Below are positions 56,458-64,000 of a stretch of DNA of 64,000 nucleotides, piece by piece (the first letter of the stretch is position 1; each line of letters opens with the position of its first letter). Origin of the DNA: Bacteroidota bacterium (lineage in GTDB: Bacteria > Bacteroidota > Bacteroidia > Flavobacteriales_F > PHOS-HE28); contig JACTMO010000079.1 in the NCBI GenBank assembly GCA_014584605.1, positions 1-64,000 of the forward strand. Reading direction: 5' to 3'. The position numbers and the translations under genes were made by a program. The notes under the pieces were generated by a model. The model worked only from the letters and a program-made list of their open reading frames with translations. It was not told where the DNA came from and ran no database searches.

Positions 56458-57999
56458 TCAGCGGCGTCGGGTGCGCACGCCCAGCACGCCCAACAACCCG
56501 CGGGTGAGCTCGCGCACCAGGGTGTTGCCCACCTGCCGAACCATGGTGTTGCGGCTCAGGTCCTCCACCAGGGAGCGCTCGGGCTTGGCGGGCCGCGGTG
56601 CCGGTGTTGCGGGTTCCCGCTTGCCCTGTGCGTCGTCGTCGGCCGCCTCTCCCTTGAGCCTCTTCTCCAGGATCTCGAAGGCGCTGTCGCGGTCGATGAC
56701 CTCGTTGTATTTGGCCGCCAGGGCGCTGCGGGCCACCAGGGCGTCCAGCTCCAAGGCGGTGAGCACGTTCATGCGGGTGGCCGGTGCGCACATCAGGGTG
56801 TGGGCCAGCGGTGTGGGTGTTCCCTTCTCGCTCAGGGCCGTCACCAGGGCCTCGCCGATGCCCAGGGAGGTCAACAGTTCCTCGGTGTTGTAGTGGTCGG
56901 TGAGCGGGTAGTTCTCGGCCGTGCGCTTGATGGCGGTGCGGTCCTTGGCGGTGAATGCGCGCAAGGCGTGCTGGACCTTGAGGCCGAGCTGACCCAGCAC
57001 CTCGTCGGGCACGTCCGTGGGGTCCTGGGTGCAGAAGTACACCCCGACGCCCTTGGAACGGATCAGCTTGACGATGGTGCCGATCTGCTCCAGCAACGGC
57101 TTGGTCGCCGTGCTGAAGATCAGGTGCGCTTCATCGATGAACAGGCACAGCTTCGGCTTCTCAGCGTCGCCCACCTCGGGGAAGGTGGCGTACACCTCGG
57201 CCAGCAGGCAGAGCATGAAAGTGCTGAAGAGCCTGGGTTTGTCCTGGATGTCGGTCAGGCGCACGATGTGCAGCACGCCCTTGCCGTCGCGCACCTGGAG
57301 CAGGTCGTTCACGTCGAAGCTGCGTTCGCCGAAGAAGCGTTCGGCGCCCTGCTGCTCGATCTCGATCAGCTTGCGCATGATGGTGTTCACGGTGGCCGGG
57401 CTCACCGCGCCATACTCCTTCTGCACCTCCCGTTTCCCCTCCTGGGTGGTGAACTGCAGCACGCGCCGCAGGTCCTTCAGGTCCAGCAGGGGCAGCCCGT
57501 TGTCGTCGCAGTACTTGAAGACCAGGGCCAGCACGCTCTGCTGGGTGTCGTTGAGCTCCAGGATGCGGCCCAGCAGCACCGGTCCGAACTCGCTCACGGT
57601 GGCGCGGAGGCGGGCGCCTTTTTCATCGCTCAGGCTCAACAGCTCCACCGGCAGGCTGGCGGGCGTGTAGGGGATCCCGAGGCGGACGTGCCGTTCTTCG
57701 ATCTTCGGGTTCGGCGTGCCCGGTGCGGCGATGCCGCTCAGGTCGCCCTTGATGTCCATCAGCAGGCAGGGCACCCCGTTCAGGCTGAGCTGTTCGGCGA
57801 GCACCTGCAGGCTCTTGGTCTTGCCGGTGCCGGTGGCACCCGCGATGAGGCCGTGGCGGTTCATGGTGCGCAAGGGGATCCGCACCGGGGCCGTTGCCGC
57901 ACAGGTCCCCTGGTACAGCGGCGCGCCCAAAGTGATGGATCCGCCCTGCGTGGCGTATCCCGCCTGCATGGCCTGGGTGAACTCTTCCGTGGTCCGCAT
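56458..57999 (-). CDS. HerA-like/DUF853 ATPase
   Basis: 513 residues. Walker A GATGTGKT (about residue 55), followed by LLMDIKGDLSG, Walker B LCLFIDEAHL and an arginine-containing RTAENY segment. This is the DUF853 branch of HerA/FtsK-related ATPases, of uncertain function (DNA or membrane translocation proposed). The C-terminal about 85 residues include a disordered linker. A -7 box 5 bases upstream supports the ATG at 57999 rather than the GTG at 58044. Confidence 0.88.
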   Translation of the reverse strand: MRTTEEFTQAMQAGYATQGGSITLGAPLYQGTCAATAPVRIPLRTMNRHGLIAGATGTGKTKSLQVLAEQLSLNGVPCLLMDIKGDLSGIAAPGTPNPKIEERHVRLGIPYTPASLPVELLSLSDEKGARLRATVSEFGPVLLGRILELNDTQQSVLALVFKYCDDNGLPLLDLKDLRRVLQFTTQEGKREVQKEYGAVSPATVNTIMRKLIEIEQQGAERFFGERSFDVNDLLQVRDGKGVLHIVRLTDIQDKPRLFSTFMLCLLAEVYATFPEVGDAEKPKLCLFIDEAHLIFSTATKPLLEQIGTIVKLIRSKGVGVYFCTQDPTDVPDEVLGQLGLKVQHALRAFTAKDRTAIKRTAENYPLTDHYNTEELLTSLGIGEALVTALSEKGTPTPLAHTLMCAPATRMNVLTALELDALVARSALAAKYNEVIDRDSAFEILEKRLKGEAADDDAQGKREPATPAPRPAKPERSLVEDLSRNTMVRQVGNTLVRELTRGLLGVLGVRTRRR

Positions 58000-58004
58000 G
58001 GCGG

Positions 58005-58012
58005 CCAAGGTA
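58005..58012 (-). promoter_or_regulatory. -7-like box TACCTTGG, 5 nt before the ATPase start
   Basis: Minus-strand TACCTTGG ends five bases before the ATG at 57999, the same geometry as elsewhere in the window. Confidence 0.4.
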
Positions 58013-58040
58013 AGCGTGCTGGCCAACGAGGCCGGGCGGC

Positions 58041-58478
58041 TCACTTGAAGAGGCCGCCGAGCAGGCCCTTGGCCATGCCGGCCAGGCCGCCGTCCTTGCC
58101 CAGCTCGCCCAACAGTCCCTGGAGGTTGCCGGCGTTCCCACCCACCTTGTCGCTCAGCAACTGGGTCAGCAGCGGCAGCACCAGGGCCATCACCCCGCCG
58201 GCCTGCTGGCCGTTCAGGCCCACCTCGCCGGTGAGTTTCTGGTTGAACACCTTGCCGATCTGGTCCAGGATGCCGTTGGCTCCGGCGCTGTTTTGGGCAC
58301 TGCTGAACAGGTTCAGCACGTCGTCCAGCCCGAAGCCGTCGCCCCCGCCGAGCACCTGTTTCACACTATCGCCCACTGCGGCGACGGAGCCTTTCGCCTG
58401 GCCCTCGTTGAGGCCAAGCTGGTCGATCAATTGCGGGCCCACCTGGCCCTGCAGGGTGGAGAGGATCTGGTCCAACAT
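58041..58478 (-). CDS. DUF937-like protein
   Basis: 145 residues, all helical and Gly/Leu/Gln-rich: LDQILSTLQGQVGPQLIDQLG, then GDSVKQVLGGGDGFGLDDVLNLF, and repeated GLLGELGKDGGLAGMAKGLLGG at the end. The pattern resembles DUF937/YidB-like proteins. The ATG at 58478 is preferred; the longer frame runs into antisense sequence of the next gene. Function unknown. Confidence 0.7.
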   Translation of the reverse strand: MLDQILSTLQGQVGPQLIDQLGLNEGQAKGSVAAVGDSVKQVLGGGDGFGLDDVLNLFSSAQNSAGANGILDQIGKVFNQKLTGEVGLNGQQAGGVMALVLPLLTQLLSDKVGGNAGNLQGLLGELGKDGGLAGMAKGLLGGLFK

Positions 58479-58482
58479 GGGA

Positions 58483-58490
58483 GCAAGGTA
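58483..58490 (-). promoter_or_regulatory. -7-like box TACCTTGC, 4 nt before the DUF937-like gene
   Basis: Minus-strand TACCTTGC ends four bases before the ATG at 58478; supports that start. Confidence 0.4.
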
Positions 58491-58593
58491 CGTCGGCTCC
58501 GCCGCCGGATCGATCGCGGCCGCCAGCTGCTCAGCCTCGCGTGTGCCGGGCATGGGGCCGGGCCAGTTTCGCAGCATCAACACCGAACACCCC

Positions 58594-59124
58594 ATGACCC
58601 GCAAGCTCCTCCCCTACGCCTTCCTGTTCGCCACCCTCAGCGGCCATCTCGCCGCCCACGCCCAGCACAGCACCGTTCCGGCCGATCTGGACCGGATGGC
58701 GCAGCTGCAACACAGCGGGCGGACCGTCCTTGTGGACCACGGGGTGCGGTACGAGCGGGTGAACGCCGCCTTTCAGCCCTCCCCCACCGGCGACCACCTT
58801 CGGGCCGTCACCACCACGGAACAGGGGTATGAGGTGCGGATCACCGGCCCGACCGGCAGCCTGCGCATGACCGGTGCCTACCGCGATGCCGACCTCCACG
58901 TGGCCCACGGCGCCTTCGCCTACCACCATGCGAACGGCCGCCTGGAAAGCACGGGGGCGTACATGGATGGCGTGAAGCACGGGATCTGGTCGCGCTTCGA
59001 TACGGAAGGCCGTGCCCTGGCCGAACGCTGCTATGGCGTGGTGGAACCGGAGGCCATGATGGAGGTCAACGGCTGGGCCAGCCGGGCCACGACGGTGGAT
59101 CGAGCCAGCGCTTCCAGGCGGTGA
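58594..59124 (+). CDS. Exported MORN-like repeat protein
   Basis: 176 residues with a signal peptide (ending AAHAQ). Residues about 85-150 contain YwqK/MORN-like units (RMTGAYRDADLHVAHGAFAY, then GRLESTGAYMDGVKHGIWS). In other Bacteroidota such proteins are annotated as toxin-antitoxin YwqK-like, but without evidence of a toxin here. Function unknown. Confidence 0.65.
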   Translation: MTRKLLPYAFLFATLSGHLAAHAQHSTVPADLDRMAQLQHSGRTVLVDHGVRYERVNAAFQPSPTGDHLRAVTTTEQGYEVRITGPTGSLRMTGAYRDADLHVAHGAFAYHHANGRLESTGAYMDGVKHGIWSRFDTEGRALAERCYGVVEPEAMMEVNGWASRATTVDRASASRR

Positions 59125-59145
59125 CCCAGGCGCGTGCGTACAGCC

Positions 59146-60363
59146 TCAGGGTGCTTGAACAACGATGCGTGTCACCCGGCCCGGCTGCTGACGATCATGC
59201 AACAGGTAGGTACCGGGAAGCACGCCGAGGTCCAGAACGTGGTCGCCTTGCAGGCCGTTGAAACGGGCGACCAGGCGTCCGGTCGGATCGAAGAGGTCCA
59301 GAACGGTCGGCTGCGCGAGCGGGACCGTGAGCAGCCCGGTGCATGGATTGGGGAAGGCGACCAAGGGGTCGGCCGCAGCCGCCTCGGGAACGGAAGCCGC
59401 CTGGATGCCGCAGGCCGCAGGCTCACCACACACCACCTTGGCCAGGAAATCGACCACGAAGTCCTCGGCACCGACCGGATCGTTGCTCAGGTAACCCACG
59501 TGGCCATTGCCCGGGTACAGCAGGAAGCAATGCTCCAGACCGATGGCCTCGGCGTGCTGATGGATGTCGGCGCTGCCGCTGGCCACCAGCCCGGTGGGGA
59601 TACCGAAGACGCTCACCTCCTGGGTATAGCACGGCACGATGGCATCTCCGGCCTCATGCAGGCTCACCAGAGGCTGGTCGCCCGGCACGATCCAGGCGGT
59701 ATCGCCGATGGCGCCGCTGAAGCTGAAGCAGGCCAGCACTTCGCTGCTGTAACCCGGGGTGCCCGAGTTGCCTTCGATGCCACCAAGCGCGGCCGAGTCG
59801 GGCACCAGCACGGCCGGGATCTCATCGGGCTGGTCCAGGTAGGTGGCGTGGATGGCCGAGATGGCACCGGCGGAAACGCCACCCACGATGATCCGGTCGG
59901 GATCGATCCCGTACGGGTCGCCTTGCTCGGCCACGGTCTTCCGCAGGAAGCGCACACAAGCCCGCAGATCGTGGGCACCGCGCATCACCGCCTGCTGGGT
60001 GGTGGTGGCGTTGGGGAAAAAGAAACCCACGCGATAGTCCGGTGCCACGGCCACGTAGCCCCGATGGGCAAAGGCCCTGCACAGTCCGGCCACATCGGCG
60101 CGGGTGCCGGCCACAAAGCTGCCGCCGAAGGCCACCAGGACCACCGGCCGTGCGGTCATCGTGTCCACCGCCGGCCGGTACACGTCCATGTACAGGGTCT
60201 GGTTGTTGCCTGGAACACCGATGTTGGCCCCGAAGGGAACGGCCAGGTCCACCACCAGGCTGTCGAACAAGGTCGCATCCCGGTATCTGCCGTTGCTGCA
60301 TTCGTTCTGCGCCGCAAGCGTGGCGGCGGTGGTCAGGGCGACAAGGGTGGGAAGGGTGCGCAT
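59146..60363 (-). CDS. Secreted esterase/carboxylesterase with T9SS sorting domain
   Basis: 405 residues. Signal peptide ends TLAAQ. The alpha/beta-hydrolase domain (about 35-320) has the nucleophile elbow GVSAGAIS with Ser164, an oxyanion-hole FGGSF motif in place of HGG, and a late GNGHVGY supplying the histidine. The last 70 residues are a type A sorting domain (LVAFPNPCTGLLTVPL to RVTRIVV), so the enzyme is placed on the surface or released by T9SS. Substrate unknown. Start at 60363 gives a clean signal peptide. Confidence 0.88.
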   Translation of the reverse strand: MRTLPTLVALTTAATLAAQNECSNGRYRDATLFDSLVVDLAVPFGANIGVPGNNQTLYMDVYRPAVDTMTARPVVLVAFGGSFVAGTRADVAGLCRAFAHRGYVAVAPDYRVGFFFPNATTTQQAVMRGAHDLRACVRFLRKTVAEQGDPYGIDPDRIIVGGVSAGAISAIHATYLDQPDEIPAVLVPDSAALGGIEGNSGTPGYSSEVLACFSFSGAIGDTAWIVPGDQPLVSLHEAGDAIVPCYTQEVSVFGIPTGLVASGSADIHQHAEAIGLEHCFLLYPGNGHVGYLSNDPVGAEDFVVDFLAKVVCGEPAACGIQAASVPEAAAADPLVAFPNPCTGLLTVPLAQPTVLDLFDPTGRLVARFNGLQGDHVLDLGVLPGTYLLHDRQQPGRVTRIVVQAP

Positions 60364-60383
60364 CGGTGCGGAATATAGGTCGG

Positions 60384-60391
60384 GCAAGATA
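60384..60391 (-). promoter_or_regulatory. -7-like box TATCTTGC of the esterase gene
   Basis: Minus-strand TATCTTGC ends 20 bases before the ATG at 60363. Confidence 0.4.
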
Positions 60392-60445
60392 GACCAGCGG
60401 GCCTTGGGTCAGGCCCAGCTCGCGGGAATGGGCGTACGACCTTCG

Positions 60446-61690
60446 TCAGGCCCGGTGCCGGGCGGCATGGAGACCCGCGACATGGCCCGTGCTCCATGCG
60501 GCCTGGAAGTTGAACCCGCCGGTGAGCCCATCCACGTCCAGCACTTCCCCGGCGAAGAACAGGCCTGGGGCGACCGTGCTTTCCATGCGGCGTGGGTCCA
60601 CCTGATGGAGCGCCACCCCACCGGCGGTGACGAACTCCTCCTTGAAAGTGGTCTTGCCCTGCACCGGGAAGCTTTGGTTGGTGAGCACGGCCACGAGCTT
60701 GTCACGGCCGCGTCGGCCCAGTTCGTTCCAGGGTTTGACCGGCGGCATTCCGGCGGCCTCCAGCAGAAAGAGCCACAGGCGTGCGGCCAGGCCGAAGAGC
60801 GGGGTGTTGGCCAGGTGCTTGCGCGGATGTTCCACGACCGTTCGCTCCAAAGTCCGGACCACCGCCGCCTCCCCTGCCCCGCCGGTCCAGTCCACCAGCA
60901 CGGTGCAACGGTGACCGCGCTCGGCGAGCCACCGCGCTCCGTAGGCACTGAGGCGCAACACGGCCGGTCCGCTCAATCCCCAGTGGGTGACCAGCACAGG
61001 TCCCGATGCCTCCAGCCCAAGGCCCGCCAGGCGCACACGCACCGGGTCGGCCACCACGCCCATCCGTTCCCGCAGCGCACGGTCCGCGATGTTGAAGGTG
61101 AAGAGCGATGGCACCGGCGGCACGATGTCATGGCCCAGGTGCCGGAGCCAGTTCAACCCTTCGGCCTTGGGGCTTCCGCCCGAAGCCACCACCACGGCAT
61201 CGGCCTCCACCGCGCCGAAAGGGCCGTGCGCTCGCCAGCCCGGACCAAGGGCTTCCAACGCGCGCACCGGATGCTGCATCCGGGTGACCACCCCGGCCCG
61301 CAGCGCAGCGGCCCGCAGCGCATCGATCACGGTGCCTGAGTCGTTGGTGATGGGGAACATGCGACCATCGGCCTCGGTGTGCATGTCCACCCCCCAGGAG
61401 GCGAACAGCGCCACCGTTGCCGGCTGATCGAAGGTCCTGAACACCTGGCGCAGGAAGGCGGCACCTCGCGGATAGTACCGGGCCAGTTGTGCCGTTCCGG
61501 CGGAACGGCGGGCGAGGTCCGCGTTGGTGACGTTACAGCGCCCTCCACCGCTGATGCGCACCTTGGCCAGCGACTTGTCGCTTCCCTCCAGCAGCAGCAC
61601 CCGCCCCCCCGCTCCGGCCGCAGCGATGGCGGCCATGTGCCCCGCAGCACCGCCACCGATCACCACCACCGGCCACCGGGCACCCCCCAT
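60446..61690 (-). CDS. HI0933/BaiN-like NAD(P)/FAD-dependent oxidoreductase
   Basis: 414 residues. The FAD-binding GxGxxG is VVIGGGAAGHMAA at the N-terminus; the family hallmark SGGGRCNVTN follows near residue 48; and the C-terminal GLTGGFNFQAAWSTG is typical of the HI0933 family. Members reduce unsaturated or steroid-like substrates, but most are uncharacterised. A GAACTTCG box, close to the -7 consensus, lies four bases before the start on the minus strand (61695-61702). Confidence 0.9.
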   Translation of the reverse strand: MGGARWPVVVIGGGAAGHMAAIAAAGAGGRVLLLEGSDKSLAKVRISGGGRCNVTNADLARRSAGTAQLARYYPRGAAFLRQVFRTFDQPATVALFASWGVDMHTEADGRMFPITNDSGTVIDALRAAALRAGVVTRMQHPVRALEALGPGWRAHGPFGAVEADAVVVASGGSPKAEGLNWLRHLGHDIVPPVPSLFTFNIADRALRERMGVVADPVRVRLAGLGLEASGPVLVTHWGLSGPAVLRLSAYGARWLAERGHRCTVLVDWTGGAGEAAVVRTLERTVVEHPRKHLANTPLFGLAARLWLFLLEAAGMPPVKPWNELGRRGRDKLVAVLTNQSFPVQGKTTFKEEFVTAGGVALHQVDPRRMESTVAPGLFFAGEVLDVDGLTGGFNFQAAWSTGHVAGLHAARHRA

Positions 61691-61862
61691 GCGGCGAAGT
61701 TCGGCCAGCGTTCCCGACCACGGTGCACCGGACGCAGGAACGCCCCTCGGAGGTCACCGGCGTGGAGGCGCGGTCATGCTCCCTGCACAACAAGCTGGTG
61801 CACAGGGCCCGCCCGGCTTTGGCACACGGCTTGGAACAGGGGGTGCGGCAACAGCCAACACC

Positions 61863-62480
61863 ATGAAAAAGCTCACGATCATCGCCGCCTTCGCGCTCCT
61901 GGGCGGAGCGGCCTCCGCCCAGTTCCAGGCGAACCCCCAGCTGGGCCTCACTTACCAGAACCTAACGGCGGATGCGGATGCCAACGTGGAATTCCGCGGC
62001 ACCATCGGCTGGCAGCTGGGCATGGACTTCCGCATCGGCAACAAGGCCTACATCCAGCCCGGCGTGTTCCTTGGCCGCAACGTCACCGCCGTGAAGACCA
62101 CCTTGAACGACTCGGTGCTCGCCGAGGGCGACCTGATGCGGACGACCCTGCGCCTGAAGCTGCTGGGCGGATATCGCATCGTGGACAGCTACCAGTTCGA
62201 CCTGCGGTTCTTCCTGGGCCCCACCTACGACGTGCTGCTGAGCGTGGACGACCGCGATGACCGCATCGGCTGGAACAAGGGCGACTTCAACAAGGGCTCC
62301 TTCAATGTGGACGCCGGCCTGGGCTTCGACATGGGCATGTTCACCCTGGAACCCAGCGTCAGCTTCGGCCTGAGCCGGGTGTTCAGCGACAACGTCCTGG
62401 TGAAGGACATCGGCTCACGCTACCTCACTTACGGACTGACGGTGGGCCTGAACTTCGGCGATGACGACCGGAGGGACTGA
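61863..62480 (+). CDS. Outer-membrane beta-barrel protein (PorT-like)
   Basis: 205 residues with a signal peptide (ending GAASAQ) and an eight-strand barrel pattern ending YGLTVGLNFGDDDRRD. Resembles the general Bacteroidota outer-membrane beta-barrel domain (PF13568) used by PorT and many unknown proteins. No specific role can be assigned. Confidence 0.75.
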   Translation: MKKLTIIAAFALLGGAASAQFQANPQLGLTYQNLTADADANVEFRGTIGWQLGMDFRIGNKAYIQPGVFLGRNVTAVKTTLNDSVLAEGDLMRTTLRLKLLGGYRIVDSYQFDLRFFLGPTYDVLLSVDDRDDRIGWNKGDFNKGSFNVDAGLGFDMGMFTLEPSVSFGLSRVFSDNVLVKDIGSRYLTYGLTVGLNFGDDDRRD

Positions 62481-62495
62481 CCACGGCACGCCGGG

Positions 62496-62532
62496 AACGG
62501 CCCCGCGCCTCCGCCTGGAGCGCGGGGCCGTT
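62496..62532 (+). terminator. GC-rich hairpin terminator
   Basis: AACGGCCCCGCGC and GCGCGGGGCCGTT form a perfect 13-bp stem with an 11-base loop right after the barrel gene. The T-run is only two bases long, so it may act with Rho or as an mRNA-stabilising hairpin. Confidence 0.6.
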
Positions 62533-62607
62533 GGCGTACCTGGCCGATGCCGCGGATCCGGCAGGGTATTTGACGAAACACACAGCAGCATCCAAGCAAC
62601 CCGCGTC

Positions 62608-64000
62608 ATGAACATGCTCCGTTCCCTGGGGATCACCGGCCTGCTGGCCGCCGCCCCGTCCCTTGCGCAAGAGAACTGGCCCTTGCGTTTCACGGCCGAG
62701 GGCATGGACATCCAGGTGTTCGCCCCTCAGCCCGAGCGGCTGGTCGGCATCCATTTCACGGCCCGGATGGCCGTGGCCGTGAAGCGTCCCACCGATGCCA
62801 CGCCGGTGTTCGGAGCGGTGTGGGGCGACGGCATGCTGGAGATGGACCGTGCCGACCGGATGGGCCGCCTGCTGTCGTTGAGCGTCACCGATGCCCGCTT
62901 CCCGGGGATCACCGACGAGGGCGAGCTGCTGCGGCCGCGGACGGCCCTGAGCACCGAGGTGCCCAAGCGCGCGCCCCGTCTGAGCATGGACCTGCTGGTG
63001 GCGGCGCTGGAGGACGAGCGCACCCAGGAGGATGGCCTGGGCAATGCGGCACCGGAGATCATCTACACGGAGACACCGAGCGCGCTGCTTTTCATCGACG
63101 GCGCTCCGCGCTACGAGACCCTGGACGAGGTGGCCGACACGGACGACCCGGTCTATCGATCGGCGAAGAGCGCACGTGTGGAGCGGGTCATGAACACCCC
63201 GTTCCTGGTGATGCGCCTCGAGGGCCAGCACTACCTGTACGGTTCCGGACTGTGGTACGCCAGCACGGCCCTCGAAGGGCCCTGGGCCGTGAAGCGCGAG
63301 GTGCCCCAGGTGTTGCGCGACCTGGCCGCAAAGGCCGGGGATGGCGCGGCACTGACCGCCGCCAATGAATCCGCCGCGCAGCCGCCCGCCATCGTGATGC
63401 GCAGCACGCCGGCGGAACTGCTGGACATGGACGGCCCGCCCCAGTATGAGCCTGTGGAGAACACGGGGCTTCTGGCCGTGATGAACACCGACCGCAACCT
63501 GTTCCTGGAGATCGCCACGCAGCAGCACTACGCGCTTTTCAGCGGGCGTTGGTACCGCACGGGCGACCTGCGCAACGGCCCGTGGACCTTCGTACCATCG
63601 GCCGACCTGCCCAAGGATTTCCAGGCCATCCCCGAGGGCGGTAAAAAGGACGCCGTGCTGGCGCATGTGGCCGGCACCCAGGCCGCGCGGGAGGCCGTGC
63701 GCGATGCACGCATACCGCAGACGGCCAAGGTGGACCGCCGGAGCGCGAGCCTGACCGTGACCTATGACGGAGCGCCGGTGTTCGATGCGATACCCGGCAC
63801 GGCCGTGGAACTGGCGCGCAACGCCAGCACCAGCGTGCTGCGGATCAACGGCCGTTACCATGCCTGCGACAACGGCATCTGGTTCGAGGCCGATACGCCG
63901 GACGGCCCGTGGATGGTGAGCACCGAGGTGCCCGCCGCCGTGAACGACATCCCGCCCAGCAGCGAGGCCTACAACCTGCGCTACGTGTACATCTACGACC
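62608..64000 (+). CDS. Exported protein with repeated GxWY...GPW units (partial, runs off the right edge)
   Basis: At least 464 residues, open to the end of the window. Signal peptide ends SLAQ. From about residue 180 there are three copies of an about 85-residue unit, each with a short strand, an aromatic turn and a GPW motif: GSGLWYASTALEGPWAVKREVP, SGRWYRTGDLRNGPWTFV (followed by ADLP), and NGIWFEADTPDGPWMVSTEVP; two copies also share a TPAELLDMDGPPQYEPV-like lead. The visible end (YVYIYD) suggests a Tyr/Val/Gly-rich C-terminus. Related proteins in Bacteroidota and Proteobacteria are annotated as carbohydrate-binding V/XII-like, without known function. Confidence 0.7.
   Translation, partial: MNMLRSLGITGLLAAAPSLAQENWPLRFTAEGMDIQVFAPQPERLVGIHFTARMAVAVKRPTDATPVFGAVWGDGMLEMDRADRMGRLLSLSVTDARFPGITDEGELLRPRTALSTEVPKRAPRLSMDLLVAALEDERTQEDGLGNAAPEIIYTETPSALLFIDGAPRYETLDEVADTDDPVYRSAKSARVERVMNTPFLVMRLEGQHYLYGSGLWYASTALEGPWAVKREVPQVLRDLAAKAGDGAALTAANESAAQPPAIVMRSTPAELLDMDGPPQYEPVENTGLLAVMNTDRNLFLEIATQQHYALFSGRWYRTGDLRNGPWTFVPSADLPKDFQAIPEGGKKDAVLAHVAGTQAAREAVRDARIPQTAKVDRRSASLTVTYDGAPVFDAIPGTAVELARNASTSVLRINGRYHACDNGIWFEADTPDGPWMVSTEVPAAVNDIPPSSEAYNLRYVYIYD

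Noticed and set aside
58594-59124. MORN/YwqK-like protein as an antitoxin of a toxin-antitoxin pair
   Set aside because: No toxin gene is adjacent; neighbours are a DUF937-like gene and an esterase. The label in databases is not evidence of such a role.

Overview
The window is a 64 kb piece of a bacterial chromosome. It is GC-rich (roughly two thirds G+C in most genes) and very densely coded, with about 54 genes and no gene-free stretch longer than 300 bases. The gene content points to Bacteroidota, most likely a high-GC member of Flavobacteriales. Evidence: three proteins end in type IX secretion (T9SS) sorting domains; there are DUF5723, DUF5683, DUF1573 and PUR/DUF3276 family genes, a very long NusB, a very long signal peptidase I, and a two-component-type propeller sensor. 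Shine-Dalgarno sequences are essentially absent, and many genes carry a Bacteroidota-type -7 promoter box (TAnnTTTG, here usually TAnCTTCG) just upstream of the start. The taxonomic call is inference. No rRNA, tRNA, CRISPR array, insertion sequence or prophage was seen.

Layout. 1-8 kb: fabI, then an outer-membrane protein, a TPR/Ig protein ending in a degenerate caspase-like domain, and a propeller-sensor adenylate cyclase. 8-15 kb, leftward: parA, parB, DUF5683, dapB, two signal peptidases I, a TPR lipoprotein and a Nudix hydrolase, preceded by a PUR-family gene. 15-24 kb: ABC exporter, leucine-dehydrogenase-like enzyme, nusB, DUF1573 lipoprotein, yajC, coaE, a DnaQ-like exonuclease, an acyltransferase, a cysteine-less thioredoxin-fold-like protein and a cyclophilin lipoprotein. 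24-28 kb: DEAD-box helicase, TPR histidine kinase and cutC.

28-40 kb is a glycan region: GH2 beta-mannosidase, a T9SS-exported protein, an operon of sugar MFS permease, ROK kinase and GH92 alpha-mannosidase, a second T9SS protein and a Tat-exported glycosylasparaginase. Together these could dismantle the mannose-rich core of N-linked glycoproteins down to the Asn-GlcNAc linkage, import the sugar and phosphorylate it. 40-44 kb: an ECF sigma/membrane anti-sigma-like operon and several small envelope proteins. 44-51 kb: clpC and gyrA diverge from a short intergenic region with two DnaA boxes; a TPR protein follows gyrA. 51-64 kb: FkbM methyltransferase, a dipeptide-epimerase-like enzyme with an AT-rich patch, an SRPBCC/GyrI-like protein, an LPP20-like lipoprotein, a zinc membrane peptidase, a nuclease-family lipoprotein, a HerA-like ATPase, DUF937-like and MORN-like proteins, a T9SS esterase, an HI0933-like flavoprotein, a beta-barrel protein and a repeat protein that runs off the right edge.

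The least ordinary items are the truncated Cys-to-Ala caspase-like protein next to the propeller adenylate cyclase, the compact N-glycan utilisation locus without SusC/SusD, the fixed 4-7 nt spacing between -7 boxes and start codons (suggesting leaderless mRNAs), the DnaA boxes between clpC and gyrA, and the AT-rich segment inside the epimerase gene.
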